This document shows, piece by piece, positions 56,557 to 64,000 of a stretch of 64,000 nt of DNA. The stretch comes from Bordetella flabilis. Its GTDB lineage: Bacteria > Pseudomonadota > Gammaproteobacteria > Burkholderiales > Burkholderiaceae_B. The notes under the pieces were generated by a model that worked only from the letters and a program-made list of their open reading frames with translations, did not search any database and was not told the origin of the DNA. The DNA lies in NCBI RefSeq assembly GCF_001676725.1, contig NZ_CP016172.1, positions 4,712,001-4,776,000 of the forward strand, written 5' to 3'. Both the position numbers and the translations under genes were made by a program. Each line of letters begins with the position of its first letter. Position 1 is the stretch's first letter.

Positions 56557-57381
56557 TCAGGGCTGGATATCGGCGGGCATCGTGCCTACGCCGCGGGACA
56601 GGAAGCGCCAGTAGCGCGGTCCCGTACCGGTATCTGTTACGACGGCGCCGCCCACATTGACCCGGCCCTGTCGCGGACACGACGGGTCGCGCGCCATCTG
56701 CACGGAAGCGTTGCCCCGTGCAGCCAGCATCAGCCACTCGCGCGGCGCGTAGCCTTGTTCGACCGGCACGCCGGTGATGGCGAGACGGGTGCACAGGCCC
56801 ACGAAGGTTTGCGGACCCAGCAAGGCGAAACGGATAGGGGTCGTTCCGGGATTGTCCACGCGCAGCCAGACCGCGGCACCGTGAACGGCATCGCTACGCT
56901 GTCCCAGCACGGTAATGCGCAAGGGCTGCTCCAGGGCCGGGTCGCGCGGCCATTGCAGATCGGCGCGCGCCTGGCCGGCCAGCACCTGGCGCGCCGTATC
57001 GGCCGCGAAGGCGGCACGGCCGCGCCATTGCGCGAATGCTTCGGTCTTGCAGCCGCCGGCATTGCCCACCACCCCCACGGCTTGCTCGGGCGTCATCAGG
57101 ACCGGTGGCGTTTCGTCCTGCAACCTTTCCAGCATGGCTTTGGCCGAGAGCTTCAGGCGCTGCCTGGCGACCGTTTCCAGTTCCCTGAAACGACGCGCCT
57201 CGCGGTCCCGGTCGCCATCGGGGCACAGGACATCGACCTTGGCCAGCATGTCCCACGCTGTGACGGCCTGGCGCAAGGTGTAGTGTTCGCCGGCCTCCAC
57301 GGCAGGCGCGCCGGTGGCCTGCATCGCGACGCCGGACAGCAAGGCCGCGATCAGCGCCGTCGGCCGGCGCGCCGGCCGCAT
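56557..57381 (-). CDS. Exported protein of unknown function
   Basis: This 274-residue product starts MRPARRPTALIAALLSGVAM, an apparent signal peptide cleaved near AQATGA/APAVEA. The mature part has alpha-helical stretches (REARRFRELETVARQRLKLS, one block) and several Cys; no family is recognised. An alternative start at 57492 overlaps the MaoC stop as ATGA and adds 37 Arg-rich residues before the hydrophobic segment. I prefer the internal start because it yields a normal signal peptide, but the coupled start is possible. It is the last leftward gene of the box cluster. Confidence 0.65.
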   Translation of the reverse strand: MRPARRPTALIAALLSGVAMQATGAPAVEAGEHYTLRQAVTAWDMLAKVDVLCPDGDRDREARRFRELETVARQRLKLSAKAMLERLQDETPPVLMTPEQAVGVVGNAGGCKTEAFAQWRGRAAFAADTARQVLAGQARADLQWPRDPALEQPLRITVLGQRSDAVHGAAVWLRVDNPGTTPIRFALLGPQTFVGLCTRLAITGVPVEQGYAPREWLMLAARGNASVQMARDPSCPRQGRVNVGGAVVTDTGTGPRYWRFLSRGVGTMPADIQP

Positions 57382-57488
57382 CGCCAACCGGACCAGCAAG
57401 TCCCTGGCCGACCGACGTCCGGCCCGGCGTCCCGCGCCAACGACCGGCCCGAACGCGCCCCGGAACCCCCGCGCCATCATTCCGGGAC

Positions 57489-57938
57489 TCAAGCGGACGT
57501 GTCCTCGCCCAGTTCGAACAGGCTGGTCGCGTCCAGCTCCAGCACCGCTTCGTCGTGCTGGTTGTAGACGGTCCAGCTCCAGTTGATGATGCCCAGGTCG
57601 CTGCGCGACGAAGAATTACGCACGCCATGCACGCGTGCCTCCAGCCGCAACTGGTCGCCGGGCCGCACCGGCACGCGCCAGCGCACTTCGCCCAGCCCGG
57701 GGGAACCGAAGGACTCCGAATCGTGCAGGGCCGCATCCACGGCCATGCGCATCGCCATGGCGCAGGTGTGCCAGCCGCTGGCGATCAACCCGCCCCAGCG
57801 GCCCTGTTCGGCGCGCTGGACATCGGTATGGAACCACTGTGGATCGTACTTGCGGGCGAAATCGAGGATTTCGGCCTCGGTAACCTTGACGGGACCGGCA
57901 TGGATCACCATGCCCTGCTTGAAATCGGCGAACTTCAT
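57489..57938 (-). CDS. MaoC-family hydratase-like protein
   Basis: This 149-residue hot-dog-fold protein resembles the MaoC (R)-specific enoyl-CoA hydratase family. The active-site motif FARKYDPQWFHTDVQRAEQG (one block) carries the Asp-His pair, and LIASGWHTCAMAMRM is the conserved Gly-Trp-His segment. It is 81 bases downstream of boxA on the same strand. Hydration of an enoyl-CoA intermediate of the box or following beta-oxidation route is possible. It may alternatively be a thioesterase-like relative. Confidence 0.85.
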   Translation of the reverse strand: MKFADFKQGMVIHAGPVKVTEAEILDFARKYDPQWFHTDVQRAEQGRWGGLIASGWHTCAMAMRMAVDAALHDSESFGSPGLGEVRWRVPVRPGDQLRLEARVHGVRNSSSRSDLGIINWSWTVYNQHDEAVLELDATSLFELGEDTSA

Positions 57939-58019
57939 AAAGCGGCTTCCTGTTGGCGACCGCGCGGGGCTTCGCCATGCCGGACGCCGGTCGGGCGCCT
58001 GGGCGAAGAAGCGTCGCGG

Positions 58020-59354
58020 TCAGTACGTCTCGAAATGCAGCCTGCCTTGGCGGCACAAGGCCTGGTGGAGGATAGTCCAATCCTGGCCGGCTTGCACAAC
58101 GGCGTGCCGCAGGGCCTCCAGCACGCCGGTTTCCATCCCCTTCAGGCCACAAACGTACACGCACGTCTTCTCGTCGTTCAGCAAGGCGAGCACGTCCTCC
58201 GCCCGTTCCACGATCAGGTCCTGCACGTAGCGCCTGGGCCGCCCGGGCTCGCGCGACAAGGCAAGGTTGATGTCGATGAAGTCCCTGGGCAGTTTCATCA
58301 GCGGGCCGAAGTACGGCAGTTCGCGCCGCGTGCGGGCGCCGAAGAACAGCATCAGCTTGCCGTTTTCGTCGCCGCCCATGCGGCGCCGGCAACGCTCGGT
58401 CATGGCGCGCATGGGCGCCGAGCCGGTGCCCGTGCAGATCATCAGCAGATTGGCGCCCGGCCGGCCGGGCATCAGGAAGGTATTGCCGAAGGGACCGATC
58501 ACGCGCACCGTATCGTGCTTGGCCAGGTCGCACAGGTAGTTCGAGCACACACCCGCGTGGGTATTTCCGTCTTGGCCCGCCACCACGCGCTTCACGGTCA
58601 GGGACAGGTTGTTGTAGCCGGGGCGCTCGCCGTCGCGCGGGCTGGCGATGGAATACTGGCGAGCGTGATGGGGCCGGCCCCGCGCATCCACGCCCGGCGG
58701 CAGGATGCCGATGGATTGGCCTTCCAGCACGGGGAACGGCGCTTCGCCGAAGTCCAGCACGATGTGACGTACATCGCTTTCGGCGTCGCCATCGGTGACG
58801 CGGTAATTGCCGACCACGGTGGCGGTGACCGGTTCCTTGTGGGTGTAGAGGTTGACGTAGGGGTGGGCCGCCGACCAGGGCGGGACGACGGCGCCGGCAA
58901 CCTGGGCCGGTTTTGCCGTATCCGCCGCATCGTCGGCTGCTTCGCCGGCCGTCGCCACGGCCGCGCCGGGGCCGGCGGCCGCGGCCGCAGCGGCGGGCGA
59001 GTTCACCGCCGGCGCCGAAGCGGACGCCGGAGCGGCCTCCGCGTCCGCCGCCGCGGCGGCGGCCAACAGATCTTCCACGGGCTCCTGCGGCGGCAAGGCA
59101 TCCCAGCCGAATTGCGCGTCCACGCCATACGCCCGCGCGCGCGGGATGACGCGCCAGTTATCGATGGACCCCGTGGGGCAAGGCGGCACGCAGGCCATGC
59201 AGCCGTTGCAGATGTCCGGATTGACGACGTAGTTATTGCCATCGTGCGTGATGGCGCCGATGGGACAGGTCTCCTCGCAGGTGTTGCAGCGGATGCAGAT
59301 CTCCGGATCGATCAGGTGCTGCTTCAACAGCGTGGCAGGCAGGGGCGCGTTCAT
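58020..59354 (-). CDS. boxA: Benzoyl-CoA oxygenase reductase component
   Basis: BoxA is the NADPH-dependent iron-sulfur flavoprotein that feeds electrons to BoxB. The 444-residue protein has two [4Fe-4S] motifs at the N-terminus ([14 protein letters not shown] and [14 protein letters not shown]), a linker rich in Ala (residues about 95-155), then a ferredoxin-reductase-like domain with FAD segment [20 protein letters not shown] (one block) and NADP segment [12 protein letters not shown]. It follows boxB by 36 bases, in the boxCBA order on one strand. The Ala-rich linker is longer than I would expect. Confidence 0.95.
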   Translation of the reverse strand: MNAPLPATLLKQHLIDPEICIRCNTCEETCPIGAITHDGNNYVVNPDICNGCMACVPPCPTGSIDNWRVIPRARAYGVDAQFGWDALPPQEPVEDLLAAAAAADAEAAPASASAPAVNSPAAAAAAAGPGAAVATAGEAADDAADTAKPAQVAGAVVPPWSAAHPYVNLYTHKEPVTATVVGNYRVTDGDAESDVRHIVLDFGEAPFPVLEGQSIGILPPGVDARGRPHHARQYSIASPRDGERPGYNNLSLTVKRVVAGQDGNTHAGVCSNYLCDLAKHDTVRVIGPFGNTFLMPGRPGANLLMICTGTGSAPMRAMTERCRRRMGGDENGKLMLFFGARTRRELPYFGPLMKLPRDFIDINLALSREPGRPRRYVQDLIVERAEDVLALLNDEKTCVYVCGLKGMETGVLEALRHAVVQAGQDWTILHQALCRQGRLHFETY

Positions 59355-59390
59355 CGTTTCACCCTCGGTGCGGCGGACGCGTGCCGCGGT

Positions 59391-60818
59391 TCAATTGAAG
59401 CGCACGTACTCGAAGTCGACCGGCTGGCGGTTCACCCCCATGACGGGCGGTGCGATCCAGTTGGCGAACTTTCCGGGCTCGGTGACGCGGCCCATGAGCG
59501 AGGCGACGAAGGCACGGTCATCCTCGGTGGGCAGCCAGCGCGCCTGGCCGGCGCGCCACTGCGCGTCGTCCACGATCTCGCCTTCGGGCGTGACCTTGAT
59601 GCCGGCCAGCGTGCCGATCTGGCGGTTGAAGGCCTTGTGCGGCACGGCCAGCCGGAAGGGAATCCCGTTCTTTTCGATGACCTTGTTCCAGCGGCCGACG
59701 CCGGCCATCGAATCGCGGATGAAGTCATCGCGCAGCACTTCGTTGAGGGCGTTCAACATGGGCACTTCGACTTCGTGCAGCTTGCCGCCGTCCAGCGCCA
59801 GGATGCGATAAATGTCGTGCTTGAGCTGGTGGTCGTCCTTGCGCTTGCCTTCCTCGTAGCGCCCCTTCAGGCCGGCGCTGTAGAAGATGGCGGCATTGGA
59901 CGACTGGTCGGCGCCGAACAGGTCGATGGTGACGCTGTAGTGGAAGTTCAGGTAGCGCTGGATGGTGGGCAGGTCGATCACGCCCGCGGCGCGCACCGCG
60001 GCGGGGTCGTCGGTCTTCAACTGGTTCATCACCTCGCAGGTGCGCTGGATGATGCGCGAGACGCCGGACTCGCCGACGAACATGTGGTGCGCCTCTTCGG
60101 TCAGCATGAACTTCGTCGTGCGCGCCAGCGGGTCGAAGCCGGATTCCGCCAGCGCGCACAACTGGAACTTGCCGTCCCGATCGGTGAAGTAGGTGAACAT
60201 GTAGAAGGACAGCCAGTCCGGCGTCCTTTCGTTGAAAGCGCCCAGGATGCGCGGATTATCGGCGTCGCCGGACGTGCGCTGCAGCAGCGCGTCGGCCTCT
60301 TCACGGCCATCGCGGCCGAAATAGCGGTGCAGCAGATAGACCATGGCCCACAGGTGCCGGCCTTCTTCCACGTTGATCTGGAACAGATTGCGCAAATCGT
60401 ATTGCGACGGCGCGGTCAGCCCCAGGTGGCGCTGCTGCTCAATGGAGGCGGGTTCCGTGTCGCCCTGCGTGACGATGATGCGGCGCAGGTTCGCCCGGTG
60501 TTCGCCGGGCACGTCCTGCCACACGTCGCGGCCCGCGTTTTCGCCGAAGTGGATCTTGCGCTGGCCGTCCTGCGGCGCCAGGAAAATGCCCCAACGGTAG
60601 TCGGGCATCTTCACATGGGCGAAATGCGCCCAGCCGTCGGGCTCGACGCTGACGGCCGTGCGCAGGTACACGTCGTGGTTGTGCGAACCGTCGGGGCCCA
60701 TGTCGCGCCACCACTGCAGGTAGTTCGGCTGCCAGTGCTCGAGGGCGCGCTGCAGGGCGCGGTCGCCGGACAGATTGACGTTGTTGGGAATCTTGTCGGA
60801 ATAGTTGACGCCTGGCAT
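59391..60818 (-). CDS. boxB: Benzoyl-CoA 2,3-epoxidase (oxygenase component)
   Basis: BoxB is a di-iron epoxidase forming 2,3-epoxybenzoyl-CoA. The 475-residue length is normal (about 473). The start MPGVNYSDKIPNNVNLSGDR (one block) is canonical. Ferritin-like metal ligands are visible in NVEEGRHLWAMVYLLHRYF and LTEEAHHMFVGESGVSRII. The C-terminus VNRQPVDFEYVRF is the family's. It lies 14 bases after boxC and before boxA. The upstream frame extension to 61073 overlaps boxC and is not coding. Confidence 0.97.
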   Translation of the reverse strand: MPGVNYSDKIPNNVNLSGDRALQRALEHWQPNYLQWWRDMGPDGSHNHDVYLRTAVSVEPDGWAHFAHVKMPDYRWGIFLAPQDGQRKIHFGENAGRDVWQDVPGEHRANLRRIIVTQGDTEPASIEQQRHLGLTAPSQYDLRNLFQINVEEGRHLWAMVYLLHRYFGRDGREEADALLQRTSGDADNPRILGAFNERTPDWLSFYMFTYFTDRDGKFQLCALAESGFDPLARTTKFMLTEEAHHMFVGESGVSRIIQRTCEVMNQLKTDDPAAVRAAGVIDLPTIQRYLNFHYSVTIDLFGADQSSNAAIFYSAGLKGRYEEGKRKDDHQLKHDIYRILALDGGKLHEVEVPMLNALNEVLRDDFIRDSMAGVGRWNKVIEKNGIPFRLAVPHKAFNRQIGTLAGIKVTPEGEIVDDAQWRAGQARWLPTEDDRAFVASLMGRVTEPGKFANWIAPPVMGVNRQPVDFEYVRFN

Positions 60819-60832
60819 ATCGGTGCTCCCGG

Positions 60833-62491
60833 TTAAACGCGGTTCCAGTCGAAGGCGGCTTGCTCGCCCTTGCCGTACACCTTCAACGCACCCTTTTCCC
60901 CCACGGCGTTGGGGCGGTTGAAGATCCAGTTCTGCCATGCCGTCAGCCGGCCGAAGATGCGGGTTTCCATGGTTTCGCGCGGGCCGGAGCGGAGGTTCGC
61001 CTCCATGCCCGTCAACGCGTCGGGCGACAGCGCGCTGCGCTCTTCCAGCGCCAGCCGGACTTCGTCGTCCCAATCGATCGCGTCCGGAGCCAGGGTCACC
61101 AGGCCGAGGTCCAGGGCCCGTGGCGCGGACAAGGGCTGCCCGGCCTGCGCCCGCAGCGCCTGCAGCGGCTCGGCTTCGCCATGGAAGCGGCGCTGCAGGC
61201 GGCTTTCGCCGTTAACCATGGGATAGGCGCCGAAGTTGCGTTCGCCCACCACGATGCGCGCCGGCGTGGCGGCGTCCTCGTCATCCAGCATATAGATGCG
61301 GTCTGCCGCCAGCGCCAGTTCCAGCAAGGTGCCGGCGAAGCAGGACCCCGGTTCCACCAAGCCGAACAGGGTGCGCGAAGTCACGTCCAGGCGCGCCAGG
61401 GTACGCCGCAGCATGCCCGCCGTTTCATTGACGAACCAGTGCCCGGCATGAGCCTGCAGCGCGGCATCGGCGGCCAGCACGGCCGCCGGATCGCCATGCG
61501 TGCGCAGCAGCCAGGTACCGATGTCCAGCTCGTTGGCGCGCATCCACAGAATGGCATCATCCAGCTCGCGCGCCATCTGCAGGGGCCACCAGTCCGCGCC
61601 CTGCGCGACGATGGCCCGCAGATCCTGCGCCACGGGTTCGTCCGGCGCGCGCACCGTCCAGTTGGCCACGCGCCGCGCGCGGTCGATTTCCACATCGACG
61701 TAGCGATAGGACAGGCTGTCCGGGCCATCGCGGCGCGCCAGCGGCGTCAGCGCCACGCCGGGTCCTTGCCCGGGGCGGCTGCTCCCTTCCGCCAAGGCCA
61801 GCGCGCGCTCGCGCACCCCGGCCGCGAACTGCTGCGGCTTGATCAGTTCATCGACCAGGCGCCAGGCCTTGGCGCGTTCCCCCCGCACGCCTTCCACCAG
61901 CGTGCAGAAGATATCGGCATGATCGTGCCGCACCTTGCGCTTGTCGGTCACGCGCGTCAGGCCGCCCGTGCCGGGAAGCACGCCCAGCAGCGGCACTTCG
62001 GGCAAGGCCACGGCCGACGAGCGGTCGTCCACCAGCAGGATTTCGTCGCAGGCCAGCGCCAGCTCATAACCGCCGCCCGCGCAGGCGCCGTTGACCGCGG
62101 CGATGAACTTCAGGCCGCTATGCCGGCTGGCGTCTTCGATGCCGTTGCGCGTTTCGTTGGTGAACTTGCAGAAGTTCACTTTCCAGGCGTGCGACGACAG
62201 GCCCAGCATGAAGATGTTCGCGCCGGAACAGAAAACCCGGTCCTTCAGGCTGGTCACCACGACCGTCCGCACTTCGGGGTGTTCGAAGCGGATGCGCTGC
62301 AAGGCGTCGTGCAGCTCGATGTCGACCCCCAGGTCGTAGGAGTTCAGCTTGAGCTTGTAGCCGGGGCGCAGGCCGCCATCTTCGGCCACATCCATGGCCA
62401 GCGTGGCGATCGGGCCTTCGGTGGTCAGGCGCCAGTGGCGGTAGCGGCTGGGGTCGGTGCGGAACTCGACCGGGGGCGCGGCGTTCGTCAT
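60833..62491 (-). CDS. boxC: Benzoyl-CoA-dihydrodiol lyase / epoxybenzoyl-CoA hydrolase
   Basis: BoxC opens 2,3-epoxybenzoyl-CoA to 3,4-dehydroadipyl-CoA semialdehyde with loss of formate. The 552-residue protein is a double crotonase. The oxyanion segments VVVTSLKDRVFCSGANIFML (one block) and AAVNGACAGGGYELALACDE (one block) are in the first half, and a second crotonase-like half follows with WQNWIFNRPNAVGEKGALKV (one block) near the C-terminus. GGAG precedes the ATG at 62491. It is the first gene of boxCBA, just downstream of three BoxR-type sites. Confidence 0.96.
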   Translation of the reverse strand: MTNAAPPVEFRTDPSRYRHWRLTTEGPIATLAMDVAEDGGLRPGYKLKLNSYDLGVDIELHDALQRIRFEHPEVRTVVVTSLKDRVFCSGANIFMLGLSSHAWKVNFCKFTNETRNGIEDASRHSGLKFIAAVNGACAGGGYELALACDEILLVDDRSSAVALPEVPLLGVLPGTGGLTRVTDKRKVRHDHADIFCTLVEGVRGERAKAWRLVDELIKPQQFAAGVRERALALAEGSSRPGQGPGVALTPLARRDGPDSLSYRYVDVEIDRARRVANWTVRAPDEPVAQDLRAIVAQGADWWPLQMARELDDAILWMRANELDIGTWLLRTHGDPAAVLAADAALQAHAGHWFVNETAGMLRRTLARLDVTSRTLFGLVEPGSCFAGTLLELALAADRIYMLDDEDAATPARIVVGERNFGAYPMVNGESRLQRRFHGEAEPLQALRAQAGQPLSAPRALDLGLVTLAPDAIDWDDEVRLALEERSALSPDALTGMEANLRSGPRETMETRIFGRLTAWQNWIFNRPNAVGEKGALKVYGKGEQAAFDWNRV

Positions 62492-62514
62492 GGAAGTCTC
62501 CTGCATCGTGCGCA

Positions 62515-62597
62515 TGCAGAATATTGCATGCGGTATTGTGGGATGCAGAATAGTGCAGCCGAAGGCACGCGTCAAGGCGCGTATGCAACAAAGTGCA
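62515..62597. promoter_or_regulatory. Three TGCA-N6-TGCA sites, putative BoxR operator
   Basis: Exact repeats at 62515-62528 (spacer GAATAT), 62544-62557 (GAATAG) and 62584-62597 (ACAAAG). They lie between the boxR stop and the boxC start, in the box promoter. This arrangement agrees with the TGCA sites reported for BzdR-type repressors. Confidence 0.8.
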
Positions 62598-62604
62598 GGG
62601 CGCC

Positions 62605-63510
62605 TTACAGCGGAAGTCCGCCGGCCGTGCGTACCTGGGCGCGCAGGCCCGCGAAGCACTCGCCCACGTCCATATGGCTGGTGTTCCAGGTCAGGTCGGC
62701 CTTGGCGTAGAAGGCCTCGCGGCCTGCCAGGATGCGCTTGAGGTCGGCCATGGCCTCGCTGTTGCCGGACATGGGGCGGAAATCCCCTTGCGCCATGACC
62801 CGGCCCATGTGCTCCTCGGGCGTGGCGCGCAGCCACACCGTATAGCAATGCGCGAGCAGCAGGTTGAAGGTGGCGGCTTCCGACACCAGGCCCCCGGGCG
62901 TGGCCAGGACCATCTCCGGATAAAGCTGCACGGCCTCTTCCAGCGCGCGCCGCTCGTAGCGGCGGTAGGCGTTGGGACCGTACAGATTATGGATTTCCAG
63001 GATGCCGCAACCGGCGACGCGCTCGATTTCGACATTGAGTTCGACGAAGGGGTAGCCCAGGTCGTCCGCCAGCATCTGGCCCAGCGTGGATTTGCCCGCC
63101 CCGCGCAGGCCGATCAGGGCGATGCGCTGGATGCGATTGGGCCGCTGCCCGCCGCCGACGCCGAACAACTGCGCCAGCGATTCGCGCGCGCGCTGCAGAT
63201 CGGCTTCGCTGCGTCCGCTCAGCAGCTCGCGGATCAGCAGCCATTCCGGAGACTCCGTGGTGACGTCGCCCACCAGTTCGGCCAGCGCGCAGTTGAACGC
63301 CTTGGCGATCTGCAGCAGCACCAGGATGGAAGCATTGCCGACGCCGTGCTCCAGGTTGGCCAGATGGCGCTCGGAGACGCCCGTGGCTTGCGCGAGCGCC
63401 TTGCGCGTCATGCCGCGGATCGCCCGCAGGCGGCGCACGCGTTCGCCCAGGGCCACCAGAAAGGCCTCGCGAGGCGGTTCGGGCGCCGCCATATCCAACG
63501 CTTGAGTCAT
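62605..63510 (-). CDS. boxR: BoxR/BzdR-family benzoyl-CoA-responsive repressor
   Basis: This 301-residue repressor has an N-terminal XRE-type HTH (residues about 20-75; GMTRKALAQATGVSERHLAN, one block) fused to a shikimate-kinase-like domain with Walker A LIGLRGAGKSTLGQML and the segment LNVEIERVAG. In this family benzoyl-CoA binds the kinase-like domain and releases the repressor from the promoter. It is directly upstream of boxC, with its likely target sites in between. Divergent from benzoate-CoA ligase. Confidence 0.95.
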   Translation of the reverse strand: MTQALDMAAPEPPREAFLVALGERVRRLRAIRGMTRKALAQATGVSERHLANLEHGVGNASILVLLQIAKAFNCALAELVGDVTTESPEWLLIRELLSGRSEADLQRARESLAQLFGVGGGQRPNRIQRIALIGLRGAGKSTLGQMLADDLGYPFVELNVEIERVAGCGILEIHNLYGPNAYRRYERRALEEAVQLYPEMVLATPGGLVSEAATFNLLLAHCYTVWLRATPEEHMGRVMAQGDFRPMSGNSEAMADLKRILAGREAFYAKADLTWNTSHMDVGECFAGLRAQVRTAGGLPL

Positions 63511-63552
63511 GGGTCTCCTTGCTCCGAGATTTCCCTAGGGCGTGACGGTTCA

Positions 63553-63594
63553 TGCATTATAGTGCTTGACCCAGGACCATTAAAGCACTATTTT
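63553..63594. promoter_or_regulatory. Divergent boxR/ligase control region with inverted GTGC repeat
   Basis: ATAGTGCTT (63559-63567) and AAGCACTAT (63583-63591) are exact complements; TGCATTATAGTGCT at 63553 is a degenerate BoxR-like repeat. They overlap a likely rightward promoter: TTGACC (63566-63571), 17 bases, TATTTT (63589-63594). Confidence 0.6.
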
Positions 63595-63786
63595 TCCTGC
63601 CATATTGAACAACGGCTGACATCGCAGGACGGATAGCGCCCAGGGGGCGGGCCTGTGATTCTAGTGGAGCGCCAGGGCCCGCGAGATGGCCGCCCCGCTC
63701 CCGCCGCGCCTGGCGCGGTTGAACGAATGACCACCGGCCCATGACGCCGGCGGCGGAACGGGACAAGAGACACCAGGAGACACGTC

Positions 63787-64000
63787 GTGGAAAGCTGTCC
63801 GCAGGAATTGAATTTCGCGAGTCACCTGGCCGCGTTGAACGCGGCGCGGGCCGACAAGACCGCCTATATCGACGACTTCGGCACCCTGCGCTACGGTGAG
63901 CTGGCGGATCGCACGGCGCGTTTCGGCGGCCTGCTGAAACAGCTCGGCTTGCGGCGCGAAGAGCGGCTGTTGCTATTGATGCACGATACCGCGGACTGGC
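63787..64000 (+). CDS. bclA: Benzoate-CoA ligase, N-terminal part (3' end outside window)
   Basis: From GTG 63787 the frame reads VESCPQELNFASHLAALNAA, RADKTAYIDDFGTLRYGELA, DRTARFGGLLKQLGLRREER and on into LLLLMHDTADW at the window edge. This is the beginning of the acyl-CoA synthetase/BadA-like benzoate-CoA ligase: early FASHL, then YIDDFGTLRYGEL and ER-LLLLMHDT. AGGAG is about 10 bases before the GTG. The enzyme would make the benzoyl-CoA used by BoxB. It is divergent from boxR. Only 71 codons are visible, so the call rests on position and motif; another aromatic CoA ligase is possible. Confidence 0.82.
   Translation, partial: MESCPQELNFASHLAALNAARADKTAYIDDFGTLRYGELADRTARFGGLLKQLGLRREERLLLLMHDTADW

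Noticed and set aside
63557..63766. Minus-strand 69-codon frame in the boxR/ligase gap
   Set aside because: Runs through the divergent promoter, has no ribosome-binding site and no conserved character.

Overview
The window is 64 kb of dense, GC-rich chromosome from a betaproteobacterium. It looks most like the Alcaligenaceae (Bordetella/Achromobacter group), judging from the Bug-type substrate-binding protein, the box benzoyl-CoA pathway, the long-linker MinC, the double-length UvrA and the pertactin-like autotransporter. The genus is an inference from gene content; no search was possible.

Layout. 1-7.4 kb: the end of glnS, the minCDE division-site operon, a small glycine-zipper lipoprotein, an isochorismatase-like hydrolase and ettA. 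7.5-12.6 kb: a branched-chain-amino-acid-type ABC transporter in which LivM and LivG are one polypeptide and no livF is present, then a LysR regulator. 12.6-15.5 kb: a leftward IclR / KDPG aldolase / KDG kinase operon ending in an unlisted 42-residue basic ORF with its own terminator. 15.5-23.1 kb: a 1918-residue tandem UvrA, then pabB and pabC. 23.2-31.9 kb: tcdA, a BaeSR-like two-component system divergent from an MFS-chaC pair, pdxH, a flavin reductase, an LhgO-like oxidase and purU. 32-36.5 kb: a leftward LysR-gltIJKL glutamate/aspartate transporter locus. 36.6-45 kb: a second LysR and two rightward operons (aconitase-like large and small subunits, aminotransferase and Bug protein; then a TPP enzyme and glutaryl-CoA dehydrogenase). 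45.2-56.4 kb: a LuxR-type regulator convergent with a five-gene leftward surface-protein operon. 56.5-64 kb: a secreted protein of unknown function, a MaoC-like hydratase, boxA, boxB, boxC and boxR, and the divergent start of a benzoate-CoA ligase.

The most unusual part is 45.2-56.4 kb. A perfect 20-bp palindrome of lux/las-box type (CT-N12-AG) lies just upstream of a plausible promoter for a leftward operon. The operon encodes two Ig-like paralogues without signal peptides, an exported protein with a C-terminal Hint (hedgehog/intein-like) domain, a small protein and a giant autotransporter. A LuxR-family regulator lies at the far end. Its ligand pocket keeps both conserved tryptophans at the TraR spacing but lacks the ligand-anchoring Asp. 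I infer a signal-responsive surface-display module under a LuxR solo.

A second regulatory link is visible from sequence alone. The divergent LysR-LysR intergenic region (36.5 kb) and the promoter of the TPP enzyme / glutaryl-CoA dehydrogenase operon (41.95 kb) share a 27-bp element identical at 21 positions, including two TGTGC direct repeats 22 bp apart. The box operon carries three TGCA-N6-TGCA sites in its promoter, the pattern expected for the BoxR/BzdR benzoyl-CoA-responsive repressor encoded next to it.
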